Origin: Prochlorococcus sp. AG-347-L17
GTDB lineage: Bacteria > Cyanobacteriota > Cyanobacteriia > PCC-6307 > Cyanobiaceae
NCBI GenBank assembly: GCA_003278925.1
Contig: QCCN01000001.1
Coordinates: forward strand, 124,001 to 188,000
Direction: 5' to 3'
DNA: 64,000 bases
Position numbers and translations under genes: made by a program. Below the pieces are notes generated by a model. It was not told where the DNA came from, did not search any database, and saw nothing but the letters and a program-made list of their open reading frames with translations. Position 1 is the first letter of the stretch. The number at the start of each line of letters is the position of its first letter. This document shows, one piece after another, positions 1-9,075 of this stretch.

Positions 1-315
1 TGGATTGATTAATATTAAAGGTTCTGCTGCTGAATCTTCAAAATTTACGTCTATGACAAGAAGCTCTTTGTTGATTCCAATTTGAGGTGCAGCAAGTCCA
101 ATTCCTTTAGCTGCATACATACTTTGAAGCATTTCTCTAGCAAGTTTTCTAATCGATTCGTCAACTTTAGTTATTCTTTTGGAATTTTGTCTTAATACAT
201 CATCACCAAGTTTATAAATGTCTAGAGATGGCTTACCTGGTTGTTCTTTTGAAATTTTTTCAGCGTTTCCATTTGTTCTTGACTTTTTTGCAAGTTGTGA
301 AAAATGGTTTGCCAC
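1..315 (-). CDS. def: Peptide deformylase, N-terminal part (cut by window edge)
   Basis: Removes the formyl group from the N-terminal methionine of new proteins in the cytoplasm, using a metal ion. I translated the reverse strand from a GTG at 315; 105 codons are visible and the gene runs off the left edge. Motif I of the family, GIGLAAPQ, lies at residues 71-78 and is diagnostic. The metal-binding HExxH and the EGCLS motif lie outside the window. The first ~30 residues form a basic, low-complexity leader ahead of the conserved core. The gene is divergent from the S9 peptidase that starts at 396. Identity is secure; the GTG start is inferred from the reading frame and conserved length. Confidence 0.9.
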   Translation of the reverse strand, partial: MANHFSQLAKKSRTNGNAEKISKEQPGKPSLDIYKLGDDVLRQNSKRITKVDESIRKLAREMLQSMYAAKGIGLAAPQIGINKELLVIDVNFEDSAAEPLILINP

Positions 316-395
316 GTTAAAAAAAAGGTTTTTACTTAAGAGTTTAGCTATAAAAATACTAGCACTTTAATTTGCATTCTTTATAGTTTTTTTAA

Positions 396-2321
396 ATGAG
401 TAATGATGATCAGTTAAAAGTTAGGCAAACTGTATCTAAAAAAAAATCTTTTAAGGAATTAACTGTTGTTAGGGATATCATTTTTTGGATTGATCTTGTT
501 GGTGAAGGTCAAAATGAAAATGCTATTTTTGCAAGACCATTTAATGAAAAAGAGGCGTTTCCTCAGAAATTAACAAGTAAGAAATATAATATAAAAAATA
601 AATTTCATGGATATGGAGGTAAATCTTATAAATGTATATATTTAAAAAATAATTTTTATTTGATATGGATAGATCAGATTACCAAAGCAGTATGGTTGCA
701 AATTTTTAAAGAGGTAGCATCAAATTATAGAGGTCAAAATAGATATCTCGATTCAGTTCAAGAACCTAGACAACTATCTAAATCAATTGATGGAAATTTC
801 GATTCTTCATTTGTTATTTCTCAAAAAAATTTTTTGTATGGTATCTGTGAAATAAATAATAGAGATTACTTATTTTCTTTAAACATAAAAAAAACTAAAC
901 AAGATATTCATCGAATAAAAAAAATTAAAAATTTCGCTGGAGAATTATCTTCTAATACTTCTGTTAGCTTACTTTCTTGGGTTGAGTGGGATTCTCCATA
1001 CATGCCCTGGGAGAAAAATGATCTTTGTTTTGCTGAAATTGACTTAGATGGAGAGATAACAAAAATAAAAAAATTCTCAGATGAGCAGATTAATGCCAAA
1101 AAAAAAGTTTCTTTTTTTCAACCTTATTGGATAAGTGAAACTCTTTTAGTATGTTCTGAGGATAGTTCTGGATGGTGGAACTTATTGTTTTTAGATGCTA
1201 GTAAAATTGAGAATATTTTTATTAAAAAAAGAGTAGAGAGAAAATTTGTTGAATATGGAGTACCTCAGTGGGTCTCAGGAATAACATTTTTTTCAGGGGA
1301 TATAAAAGATTTATTTTGTTTAGCAAAAAAAGAAAATAATTTAGTAGTTGAACAATATAAAGATCTTGAATTTGTTAAAGAATTCTCTACTCCTTTTACC
1401 TCAATAAGTGATTTTAGTGTTTTTCGGAAAAAAGTTCTTGTAAAAGGTTTTGGAACTGATTTTTTGGGAATTGTATTTGAAATTGATTTTGCAAAAAAAG
1501 TTTTATCAAATTTTTCTGATCAAATATTTTTTGATCATATAAAAGATTATTCAAAACCTGAAACATTTTGGTTTAAAGGTTTTGAAGATAAATCTACTCA
1601 TTCTTTTTTATATAGGCCGCTTGTTGAAAAATTTAGAAAACCACCGCTTATTGTTAGAGCTCATAGTGGACCAACTTCATTTTTTGATGGATCATATAAT
1701 TCTGAGGTTCAATATTGGACGTCGAATGGATTTTTTGTTGCTGAAGTCAATTATGGAGGATCATCAGGATTCGGCAAAGTGTATAGAGAGAGGTTGAATT
1801 ATAAATGGGGTATTGTTGATTCTTATGATTGCAAAGCACTAGCTCTTGAATTAATCAAATTAAATCAAGTTGATAGTGAAAAAGTAGTAATTTTTGGGAA
1901 TAGTGCTGGTGGGTTAACTGCCCTGAATTGTTTATTATATGGGTCTATTTTTACAGCAGCAATTTGTAAATATCCTGTTATTGATTTGAAGGATATGCAT
2001 CACAACACTCATAGGTTTGAAAAAGATTATTTAAATTCTTTGGTAGGAAATTATGTAAAAAATCATGATGATTATATAAATAGATCGCCGATAAATCATA
2101 TTAAAAAAATAAAAAAACCTATCTTATTGTTTCATGGAAAAAAAGATACAGTTATTTCTTATAAACAAACTTTAAAAATTCAAGAAATTTTGATTCAGAA
2201 TAATAAATATTCAGAAGTTATTTTTTTTGATAATGAAGGGCATGGTTTTAGAAATATTGAAAATAAAGAAGTAGTAATCCAAAAATCTCAGGAATTTTTA
2301 AAAAATGCTTTAAATATTTAA
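396..2321 (+). CDS. S9 family serine peptidase / acylaminoacyl-peptidase-like hydrolase
   Basis: A prolyl-oligopeptidase-type hydrolase, likely cleaving short peptides in the cytoplasm; the true substrate is unknown. The first ~380 residues look like the beta-propeller domain of the family and the rest is an alpha/beta hydrolase domain. The catalytic triad can be read: Ser503 in GNSAGG (family consensus GxSxGG), Asp584 in the HGKKDT segment and His616 in EGHGF. At 641 residues it has the usual length of acylaminoacyl peptidases. No signal peptide is visible. Its stop overlaps the stop of convergent sufS by 4 bases. It could equally be annotated as an esterase; the fold is certain, the substrate is not. 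Confidence 0.85.
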   Translation: MSNDDQLKVRQTVSKKKSFKELTVVRDIIFWIDLVGEGQNENAIFARPFNEKEAFPQKLTSKKYNIKNKFHGYGGKSYKCIYLKNNFYLIWIDQITKAVWLQIFKEVASNYRGQNRYLDSVQEPRQLSKSIDGNFDSSFVISQKNFLYGICEINNRDYLFSLNIKKTKQDIHRIKKIKNFAGELSSNTSVSLLSWVEWDSPYMPWEKNDLCFAEIDLDGEITKIKKFSDEQINAKKKVSFFQPYWISETLLVCSEDSSGWWNLLFLDASKIENIFIKKRVERKFVEYGVPQWVSGITFFSGDIKDLFCLAKKENNLVVEQYKDLEFVKEFSTPFTSISDFSVFRKKVLVKGFGTDFLGIVFEIDFAKKVLSNFSDQIFFDHIKDYSKPETFWFKGFEDKSTHSFLYRPLVEKFRKPPLIVRAHSGPTSFFDGSYNSEVQYWTSNGFFVAEVNYGGSSGFGKVYRERLNYKWGIVDSYDCKALALELIKLNQVDSEKVVIFGNSAGGLTALNCLLYGSIFTAAICKYPVIDLKDMHHNTHRFEKDYLNSLVGNYVKNHDDYINRSPINHIKKIKKPILLFHGKKDTVISYKQTLKIQEILIQNNKYSEVIFFDNEGHGFRNIENKEVVIQKSQEFLKNALNI

Positions 2322-3571
2322 GAATTGATTTTTAGAAAATTAATAGTATCTTTTAATTTTTCTATAAACATATCAATTTCTTCCTTATTGGTTGTGAAAT
2401 TCATGCTGATTCTAGCTGTTGATTTAATTCCAATATATCTGTGAAGAGGTTGACAGCAATGGTGACCACTCCTGATGCAAATTCCTTTTGAATCAAGAAT
2501 TTCAGCAATATCATTTGAATGTATATTTTTTATATAAAAGGTGGCAAGTGAGGCTCTGTCTGGATCTATCTCCGGCGATGGACCTATGATTTCAATATTT
2601 TCTATTTGGTTTAATTTTTCAAATAAATATTTAGTAATAGTCTTTTCATATTCATGAATTTCATGCAATCCAATATTTTTAATATAATTAATTGCTTCAG
2701 CAAGACCTATTGCTTCTGCAATGGCTGGTGTTCCAGCTTCAAATTTGTGTGGTAGCTCTGCCCAAGTACTTGTTTCTTCAAAAACATCTTGAATCATTTC
2801 GCCACCTCCAAAGAGAGGAGGTATTTTCTCTAGGATTTCTTTCCTTGACCAGAGGAAACCAATACCTGTAGGACCGCATAGTTTATGTCCTGATCCAGCT
2901 AAAAAATCTATATTAAGATCAATCACATCCAGTTTTTGATGAGCCAAACTTTGGCATGCATCTATTAACACTAAAGAACCTTTTTGTTTAGCTAATTTAG
3001 TTATTTCCTTGATTGGATTACAGCAACCTAGAGTATTACTAACATGAACTAGGCTAACAAGTTTAGTTTTAGATGTTAGTTTTGATTTAAAGTCGTCTAT
3101 ATCTAATTTCCCATCTTTATCTATACCTATAAATTTTAATTTGCATTTATTTTTTGCTGCAACCATTTGCCATGGAACAATATTGCTATGATGCTCCATT
3201 ATTGATAAGAGAATTTCGTCGTTTTCTTTTAATGAATATTCGCCCCATGATCTAGCTACTAAATTGATTGCCTCAGTAGCATTTCTTGTGAAAATAATTT
3301 CTTTTGCTGAATTCGCTTTTATATATTTACTTATTAAATATCGTGCATTTTCAAATTCTTCTGTTGCTTTGGCACTTAATTGATGTGCACCTCTATGTAC
3401 ATTTGCATTAAAGTTTTTGTAATATTCATCAATTTTTCTTAAGACTTGTATTGGTTTTTGTGTGGTTGCAGCATGGTCTAAATAAATAATTTGCTCATTA
3501 CTTTTGAAGTTCTTATTTAAAAGAGGAAAGTCTTTCTTCGTTATTTCAGGAAAATTTTGAATCGTTTCCAT
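2318..3571 (-). CDS. sufS: Cysteine desulfurase SufS
   Basis: PLP enzyme that takes sulfur from cysteine as a persulfide and passes it to the SufBCD scaffold for Fe-S cluster assembly. It is a class V aminotransferase fold of 417 residues. The PLP lysine is Lys230 in GSGHKLCGP, and the persulfide cysteine is Cys372 in RSGHHCCQP, the SufS-type active loop. LDHAATTQKP near residues 31-40 is the typical N-terminal motif. It is the last gene of sufBCDS; its ATG overlaps the stop of sufD by one base, so translation is probably coupled. No SufE gene lies nearby. Confidence 0.95.
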   Translation of the reverse strand: METIQNFPEITKKDFPLLNKNFKSNEQIIYLDHAATTQKPIQVLRKIDEYYKNFNANVHRGAHQLSAKATEEFENARYLISKYIKANSAKEIIFTRNATEAINLVARSWGEYSLKENDEILLSIMEHHSNIVPWQMVAAKNKCKLKFIGIDKDGKLDIDDFKSKLTSKTKLVSLVHVSNTLGCCNPIKEITKLAKQKGSLVLIDACQSLAHQKLDVIDLNIDFLAGSGHKLCGPTGIGFLWSRKEILEKIPPLFGGGEMIQDVFEETSTWAELPHKFEAGTPAIAEAIGLAEAINYIKNIGLHEIHEYEKTITKYLFEKLNQIENIEIIGPSPEIDPDRASLATFYIKNIHSNDIAEILDSKGICIRSGHHCCQPLHRYIGIKSTARISMNFTTNKEEIDMFIEKLKDTINFLKINS

Positions 3572-4788
3572 TAATTCTCGTTTAAAAGTTTATCAAGCAA
3601 ATCCCATCTATCTTTTGAAATGGGAATAAATGAAATTATTTCTTGAAAGTAAGAACTTAATTGTAGTTTACTTGCTTCTGTTAATGTGATTCCTCTCGTT
3701 CGCATATAAAAAAGTTCTTCTTCATTTAGTTGCGAAATTGTAGCCCCATGTTTGCATTTGACATCATCAGCAATTATTTCTAATTGAGGTTTGGTATCTA
3801 TTTGTGCGAGATTTGATAAAAGTAAATTTCTGCTTAATTGGGAAGCATCAGTTCTCTGGGCAATTTTCGGAACTATTATTGAACCTTCAAATATGGCATG
3901 GGATTTATCATCAGCAAGTGATTTATTAATTTGATCTAGAAATCCATTTGGGCCATTAAATTCTATTTTTGTATAGGTTGAAATTTGCTCATCTTTTTTT
4001 GTTATTTGCATACCTTTGATAGTTGTTTTAGCGTTTCCTGCAGTTTGTTTAATACTAATTTCAAATCTCGCGTAATTGAATTTGAAATGTAAAGATCCTA
4101 AGTTATATGCACTATTTTTTTGTTGAATTACATTGAGAGAGTTTAGTAGATTGGATCTGTTTTCACCGTAAGAAACAACACCATGATTTACGGAACTATT
4201 TTCTTTCAAGCAAAAGAATGTTGATTGAGATAGTGAAGAGTTTTCTTTACCAAGATTTACTTGTAATAATTCAACATCACAATTCTTTTCTAAAAATATT
4301 ACGAGGGTTTTTGCGTTTAAAGAATTACTTGATGCATTACTAAAAATTTCAATAGGAGGAATTTTTGATCCATTTATTTTTAATCCCAAAATATTATTTT
4401 TACAACTTAAAGACATATTTAGTAGGTCACTCCAATTTTCGTTTTGCTTAAAGAAAGATATCTGCTCTTTGATATATTTTTGTAATTCATCCTCACTTAA
4501 TTGCTGTATTGAATAATTTTTCTCTATTAATTTAATTTGGTAATTCTCACCAATTATTAATCTAATAGTGCTTTGAGAATTTTTCGGATATGGCAGTTCA
4601 AATTTTGAATCTTTTTGATTAACTGAGTAATCTAAAAAGTTTGAAAATTTTGATTTATTTGAAAGTCTCCATAGTTCACTTTTAGGATTAGGGAGAGGAC
4701 ATGATTGTAATTTATGAAGACAGATTTTTTGTATTTCTGTTAGGTTATCATTCGATTTATTAGTTTTTATTTTTTCAATAATTTCCAT
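3571..4788 (-). CDS. sufD: Fe-S cluster assembly protein SufD
   Basis: Partner of SufB in the SufBC2D scaffold. The C-terminal half shows the SufB/SufD family core, including the segment around KCKHGATISQLNEEELFYMRTRG, where the conserved His of SufD (CKHGAT) and the LFYMRTRGI helix occur. The N-terminal half is variable, as usual for SufD. Length is 405 residues. It lies between sufC (4-base gap upstream) and sufS (1-base overlap downstream) in the operon. The shared C-terminal motif, position and size make the call safe. Confidence 0.92.
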   Translation of the reverse strand: MEIIEKIKTNKSNDNLTEIQKICLHKLQSCPLPNPKSELWRLSNKSKFSNFLDYSVNQKDSKFELPYPKNSQSTIRLIIGENYQIKLIEKNYSIQQLSEDELQKYIKEQISFFKQNENWSDLLNMSLSCKNNILGLKINGSKIPPIEIFSNASSNSLNAKTLVIFLEKNCDVELLQVNLGKENSSLSQSTFFCLKENSSVNHGVVSYGENRSNLLNSLNVIQQKNSAYNLGSLHFKFNYARFEISIKQTAGNAKTTIKGMQITKKDEQISTYTKIEFNGPNGFLDQINKSLADDKSHAIFEGSIIVPKIAQRTDASQLSRNLLLSNLAQIDTKPQLEIIADDVKCKHGATISQLNEEELFYMRTRGITLTEASKLQLSSYFQEIISFIPISKDRWDLLDKLLNEN

Positions 4789-4792
4789 TTGT

Positions 4793-5578
4793 TTAGGTCT
4801 CTTTTATAAAGTTATCAGTCCATTCATACCCTTTTTCCTCAAGCTCTAGAGCAAGATCACTCTCACCAGTTTTTATGATTTGTCCGTCTGACATAACATG
4901 TACATAATTTGGTTTAATTTCATCTAATAATCTTTGGTAGTGGGTAATAAGTATAATTCCAGTCTGTGCATTAGATATTTTTTTAATTCCTGATGCCACT
5001 ATTCTTAGAGCATCGATATCTAGACCAGAATCCGTCTCATCTAATATTGCTATCTTGGGCTCAAGTAAAGCCATTTGCAGAATCTCATTTCTTTTTTTTT
5101 CACCTCCGGAAAAGCCTTGATTCACACTCCTTGATAGAAATGCGTGATCCATTTTCACAATTTCTAACTTTTCTTTAACTAATTCTTCAAAATCAAAAGT
5201 ATCCAATTCTTCTTTGTTGAGGAATTTCCTTCTAGCATTAGTTGAAACTCTAAGAAACTCAAGATTACTTACACCTGGAATCTCAATTGGATATTGAAAA
5301 CCAAGAAAAATTCCTGATTGAGATCTCTCTTCGGGTTCTAGAGAGTTGATGTTTTCACCTAAAAATTTTATGTCGCCATTTGTAATATTATACGAGGGAT
5401 GTCCTGCAATGATTTTCGAAAGAGTACTTTTGCCACATCCATTTCTTCCCATAATTGCATGAATTTCTCCGGGATAGACAGTAAGTGAAACCCCTTTTAA
5501 AATTGGAAGATTATCAGTAGATGCAGAGAGATTTTCAACTTCTAAAATTGGATCTGATTCTTTCATTTGACTTTGCAT
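4793..5578 (-). CDS. sufC: Fe-S assembly ATPase SufC
   Basis: ABC-type ATPase that drives cluster formation on SufB/SufD; it is soluble, not a transporter. Walker A is GRNGCGKST at residues 44-52, the signature FSGGEKKR at 156-163 and Walker [13 protein letters not shown] at about 176-187. The [10 protein letters not shown] and [12 protein letters not shown] forms are characteristic of SufC. Length is 261 residues. A second in-frame ATG four codons downstream (5566) could be the real start. It lies 21 bases after sufB and 4 bases before sufD in one operon. Confidence 0.96.
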   Translation of the reverse strand: MQSQMKESDPILEVENLSASTDNLPILKGVSLTVYPGEIHAIMGRNGCGKSTLSKIIAGHPSYNITNGDIKFLGENINSLEPEERSQSGIFLGFQYPIEIPGVSNLEFLRVSTNARRKFLNKEELDTFDFEELVKEKLEIVKMDHAFLSRSVNQGFSGGEKKRNEILQMALLEPKIAILDETDSGLDIDALRIVASGIKKISNAQTGIILITHYQRLLDEIKPNYVHVMSDGQIIKTGESDLALELEEKGYEWTDNFIKET

Positions 5579-5599
5579 TTCAGTTTAGAAATTGATTAA

Positions 5600-7042
5600 T
5601 TAACCTACTGATCCCTCTAGTTTAAGTGCCAGTAATTTATCTGCTTCAGCAGCAAATTCCATAGGTAATTGATTAAATACATCTCTGCAAAAACCGCTGA
5701 CCATCATGGATACTGCCTCCTCAAATTCTATACCTCTGCTTTGAAGATAAAAAAGTTGGTCTTCTGAGATTCTACATGTGCTTGCTTCATGCTCAATTTC
5801 AGAATTGGGTTGTTGAGATTTGATGTAGGGAAATGTATTTGCAGAAGCTTGATCCCCTATTAACATTGAATCACATTGACTGTAATTTCTGGATCCTGTA
5901 GCTTTTGTTCCCATTTTAACAAGACCTCTATAGCTATTTTTTGACTTACCTGCACTAATACCTTTGCTAACGATAGTTGATTTGGTCTTAGGACCAATAT
6001 GGATCATTTTTGTGCCGGTATCTGCTTGCTGAAGATTATTGGTGAGAGCCACTGAATAAAATTCTCCTACAGATTCTTCCCCTAAAAGAAGACAGCTAGG
6101 ATATTTCCATGTAATTGCAGACCCTGTTTCAACTTGAGACCAGCTAATTTTACTTCTCTTACCTAAACATTTTCCTCTCTTGGTGACAAAATTAAAAATC
6201 CCGCCAATACCTTCTTCATCACCAGCATACCAATTTTGCACTGTTGAATATTTTATTGAGGCGTCGTCTAATGCTACAAGCTCTACAACTGCTGCATGTA
6301 GGGTATTTGTATCAAACATTGGAGCTGTACAACCTTCTAGATAACTTACAGAACTTGATTCTTCAGCAATGATTAGTGTTCTTTCGAATTGTCCTGAATC
6401 TCCACTATTAATTCTAAAGTAGGAAGATAGATCCATAGGGCAAGTAACACCTTTTGGGATATAAACAAAAGAACCATCACTAAAAACTGCAGAATTTAGT
6501 GCTGCAAAATAATTATCACTAGCTGGAACTACTGTACCTAAATATTTTTCAATCAAATCCGCGTGATTTTTTACTGCTTCACTAATTGAGCAAAATATAA
6601 CTCCATGTTCAGCAAGTTCTTCTCTAAAAGTTGTGGCTATAGAAACACTATCAAAGACAGCATCTACTGCTACATTTGTAAGTTTTTTTTGCTCCGTGAG
6701 AGGTATTCCTAATTTGTCAAAAGTCTCAAGAAGTTTGGGATCAACTTCATCTAAGCTAGAAATTTTCTCTTTTTGCTTAGGAGCAGAGTAATAAATAATA
6801 TCTTGATAATCAATTTTTTTATATCCTAATGTTGCCCAATCGGGCTCTTTCATTTTTTTCCATTTTTTAAAAGCTTTTAATCTAAAATCGAGAAGAAATT
6901 TTGGCTCTTCTTTTTTCTGTGAAATTAATTTTATGATATCTTCATTTAATCCCTTTTCTATTTTGTCAGTTTCAATATCAGTAACGAAACCATATTTGTA
7001 AGGCTCTTTTACTACATCTTTAACTAAATTTTCGTTGACCAT
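5600..7042 (-). CDS. sufB: Fe-S cluster scaffold protein SufB
   Basis: Main scaffold of the SUF system, on which the nascent Fe-S cluster is built. The 480-residue sequence is strongly conserved, with the [23 protein letters not shown] region holding the Cys and Glu residues used for sulfur transfer, and the C-terminal [19 protein letters not shown] segment shared with SufD. It is the first gene of sufBCDS, read leftwards. The 95-base gap to the divergent gene at 7138 must hold its promoter. The neighbouring gene does not look like the SufR repressor, so how the operon is controlled here is not shown by the sequence. Confidence 0.97.
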   Translation of the reverse strand: MVNENLVKDVVKEPYKYGFVTDIETDKIEKGLNEDIIKLISQKKEEPKFLLDFRLKAFKKWKKMKEPDWATLGYKKIDYQDIIYYSAPKQKEKISSLDEVDPKLLETFDKLGIPLTEQKKLTNVAVDAVFDSVSIATTFREELAEHGVIFCSISEAVKNHADLIEKYLGTVVPASDNYFAALNSAVFSDGSFVYIPKGVTCPMDLSSYFRINSGDSGQFERTLIIAEESSSVSYLEGCTAPMFDTNTLHAAVVELVALDDASIKYSTVQNWYAGDEEGIGGIFNFVTKRGKCLGKRSKISWSQVETGSAITWKYPSCLLLGEESVGEFYSVALTNNLQQADTGTKMIHIGPKTKSTIVSKGISAGKSKNSYRGLVKMGTKATGSRNYSQCDSMLIGDQASANTFPYIKSQQPNSEIEHEASTCRISEDQLFYLQSRGIEFEEAVSMMVSGFCRDVFNQLPMEFAAEADKLLALKLEGSVG

Positions 7043-7137
7043 GTTATCAAAAATAACTTATTACAATTAGCTTTATATACTTTAACGAAAGATAACCCCA
7101 ATATTGAGTTTTTTCCCTTTATTAAAACTAAAAATTA

Positions 7138-7491
7138 ATGTCCAATCATCTTGATCCCTTGTCTAACCCATTAAACATAGAAACTATCCAAGAAATTGAT
7201 AATCTTGATCTATCTATAATGCAGAAACACCATTTAAGAATACTCGCTCATTGCCTTCAGATTTTAAAAATTATCAATGTAGATAATGGTTTGGAATATC
7301 AAAATAAAAATCCCTTGAGAGAATGGTGTGATAACCAATCCAAAAAATTTGATGATAAAAAATTTAGTGATCTTTTTTATGAACAGTTAGAATCCACTTC
7401 GAAAAAATTAAGTACTTTTTCAAAAAAAATAGGTAAAAGTATTGAGGATTTAGAAATAGACGATTTAGTACTTTTAGTCGAACAACGCTGA
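7138..7491 (+). CDS. Conserved hypothetical protein divergent from sufB
   Basis: A 117-residue protein I do not recognise. It is hydrophilic and helical, rich in Lys, Asp and Leu, with no signal peptide or membrane segment. It contains two cysteines (in HCLQI and EWCDN). In several freshwater cyanobacteria the repressor SufR is divergent from sufB; this protein is about half that length and has neither a winged-helix region nor the spaced four-cysteine cluster of SufR. It therefore appears to be something else. The ORF is clean, starts with ATG and has codon use like its neighbours, so it is probably a real gene. Confidence 0.7.
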   Translation: MSNHLDPLSNPLNIETIQEIDNLDLSIMQKHHLRILAHCLQILKIINVDNGLEYQNKNPLREWCDNQSKKFDDKKFSDLFYEQLESTSKKLSTFSKKIGKSIEDLEIDDLVLLVEQR

Positions 7492-7764
7492 ATTCCCTTC
7501 TATTTAACTGATCCCGAAGAAAAAATATATTTTTGTTGAGTCGTTAACAAATTCAGGTAATAAAATTTAAAAAAAAAGAAAATTAATTTACATTTGAAAA
7601 ATATCTGAAAATTAATTAATTTCTTTGATACCAACTGTTTTGAAGAGAAATATCAATTTTGATAATTTTTTAGTAGTCAGAGGATCCTGACGACAGGTCA
7701 AAAAGACACACAATTCCTAAAAAAAAAGAACATACTGATCCCAAACAAAAACGGAGAATTTAAA

Positions 7765-8865
7765 GTGGCTGATGGGATCATGAATAAAGATCAATTACTC
7801 TCACTAACCCTCAGACAATTACGTCAAGAAGCAAGTAAATTATCAGTCCCGCTGTACAGTCGCAAAACAAAAGCTGTTTTAGTTGATTTAATAATTAAAT
7901 ATCAAGAAAAATCTACAAAGAAAACATACATTACACCTTCTGAGTCAAAATCTGAAGAAACTTATGTTTCCGATGTTTACAACAGTAGTGAAGAAGTTAA
8001 AACAAATGTAGTTTTCCTACCCCGAGACCCAGATTGGGCTTATGTTTTTTGGCAAATTTCTGATGCAGATAGAGAAAAAGCACAATCTTTGGGAGCCAAT
8101 AAATTATGTTTACGATTATTTGATGCATCTGGTTCTCAAGGAAGTAATTTTAATCAAGGAACACTAAGGGAGATAGCAGTTGATAGTTATAGTACCGAGT
8201 GGTACTTGCCAATCCCACTTGCAGATAGAGATTATAAAGTTGAATTAGGTTACAAATATGGTTTTAACTGGATGTCATTGGCATTTTCTTCGATAAGCCA
8301 TGTTCCTGGGTCTCATCCTTCTGAGCAAATTCTTGATAAATTTGTACCATTTAATTTAGATTCCACTTCTGAGTCAATCCCAGATATTTCTAATCCTGTC
8401 GTTTCAGAACAAAATGGTATGCATGAAAGGTTATACCAAGCAGCAACCAACATTCCTCTCAGAAGAAAAGTTGGTTCTGAAGAATTTATGGAAAATGTAA
8501 ATTCAACAAACCTCAATGATAATCTTACAGACTCAGGTGCTGGTAAATGGTCATCAGGTTTAAATGATTCTGGAAGCGGAATTGTTAGAAATAGATCTTT
8601 TTGGCTCGTTGCTGATGCTGAATTAATTGTTTATGGAGCTACAGAGCCTTCTGCAAAACTGACAATAGGTGGAGAAGATGTGCCTCTTGCTGCAGATGGT
8701 ACTTTTAGAATTCAAGTTCCATTTAGAGACGGGACTCAAAAATATGATATTAAAGCCGTTGATGTATCTGGTGAGCAAGAAAAAAGTATATCAATGAAAT
8801 TTGATAGAAATACACCACTTGACGATACTAATGAAAAAGATAATGCTGAGACTGAATGGTTTTAA
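7765..8865 (+). CDS. DUF4912 protein with N-terminal Rho-N/SAP-like domain
   Basis: Residues ~7-48 (DQLLSLTLRQLRQEASKLSV onward) form a helix-extended-helix resembling Rho-N/SAP nucleic-acid-binding domains. Residues ~78-190, beginning VFLPRDPDWAYVFWQIS, match the DUF4912 family. A second beta-rich stretch at ~270-345 (SFWLVADAELIVYGATEPSAK) looks like an Ig- or carbohydrate-module-like fold. The function is not established. I chose the GTG at 7765 because GGAGA lies 8 bases upstream; an ATG at 7780 is the alternative. A 273-base gap precedes it. The small membrane protein at 8873 follows directly. Confidence 0.8.
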   Translation: MADGIMNKDQLLSLTLRQLRQEASKLSVPLYSRKTKAVLVDLIIKYQEKSTKKTYITPSESKSEETYVSDVYNSSEEVKTNVVFLPRDPDWAYVFWQISDADREKAQSLGANKLCLRLFDASGSQGSNFNQGTLREIAVDSYSTEWYLPIPLADRDYKVELGYKYGFNWMSLAFSSISHVPGSHPSEQILDKFVPFNLDSTSESIPDISNPVVSEQNGMHERLYQAATNIPLRRKVGSEEFMENVNSTNLNDNLTDSGAGKWSSGLNDSGSGIVRNRSFWLVADAELIVYGATEPSAKLTIGGEDVPLAADGTFRIQVPFRDGTQKYDIKAVDVSGEQEKSISMKFDRNTPLDDTNEKDNAETEWF

Positions 8866-8872
8866 TAAATTA

Positions 8873-9043
8873 ATGCTGAAAAAAATTGTAGCTTTTACTC
8901 CCTTGTTTGGTGCGTTAACGTTTCCACTAATAGTTCCAATTACAATATCTAAATTTGGTGTTAACTACGGAATTCTTAGTGCATTATTAATTTCTTCATT
9001 ATGGTTTATCGCTATGTTAAGAACTTCCGAAATGCCTCATTAA
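8873..9043 (+). CDS. Small membrane protein, 56 aa
   Basis: An open frame extends upstream into the DUF4912 gene, but the ATG at 8873, 8 bases after that gene's stop, gives a compact 56-residue protein beginning MLKKIVAFTPLFG. Two hydrophobic stretches (about residues 4-22 and 30-47) predict a two-helix hairpin in the membrane. I do not recognise the family. Position suggests co-transcription with the DUF4912 gene. It is short but has a good start position and neighbour-like composition. Confidence 0.6.
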   Translation: MLKKIVAFTPLFGALTFPLIVPITISKFGVNYGILSALLISSLWFIAMLRTSEMPH

Positions 9044-9075
9044 TTTAGTTAGATTTTTGGAAGTTTCTTAAAAAT

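Noticed and set aside
7660-7720. Small dyad GTCAG...CTGAC around 7676-7691 upstream of the DUF4912 gene
   Set aside because: Arms are only five bases with a central mismatch; too weak to call an operator or terminator.
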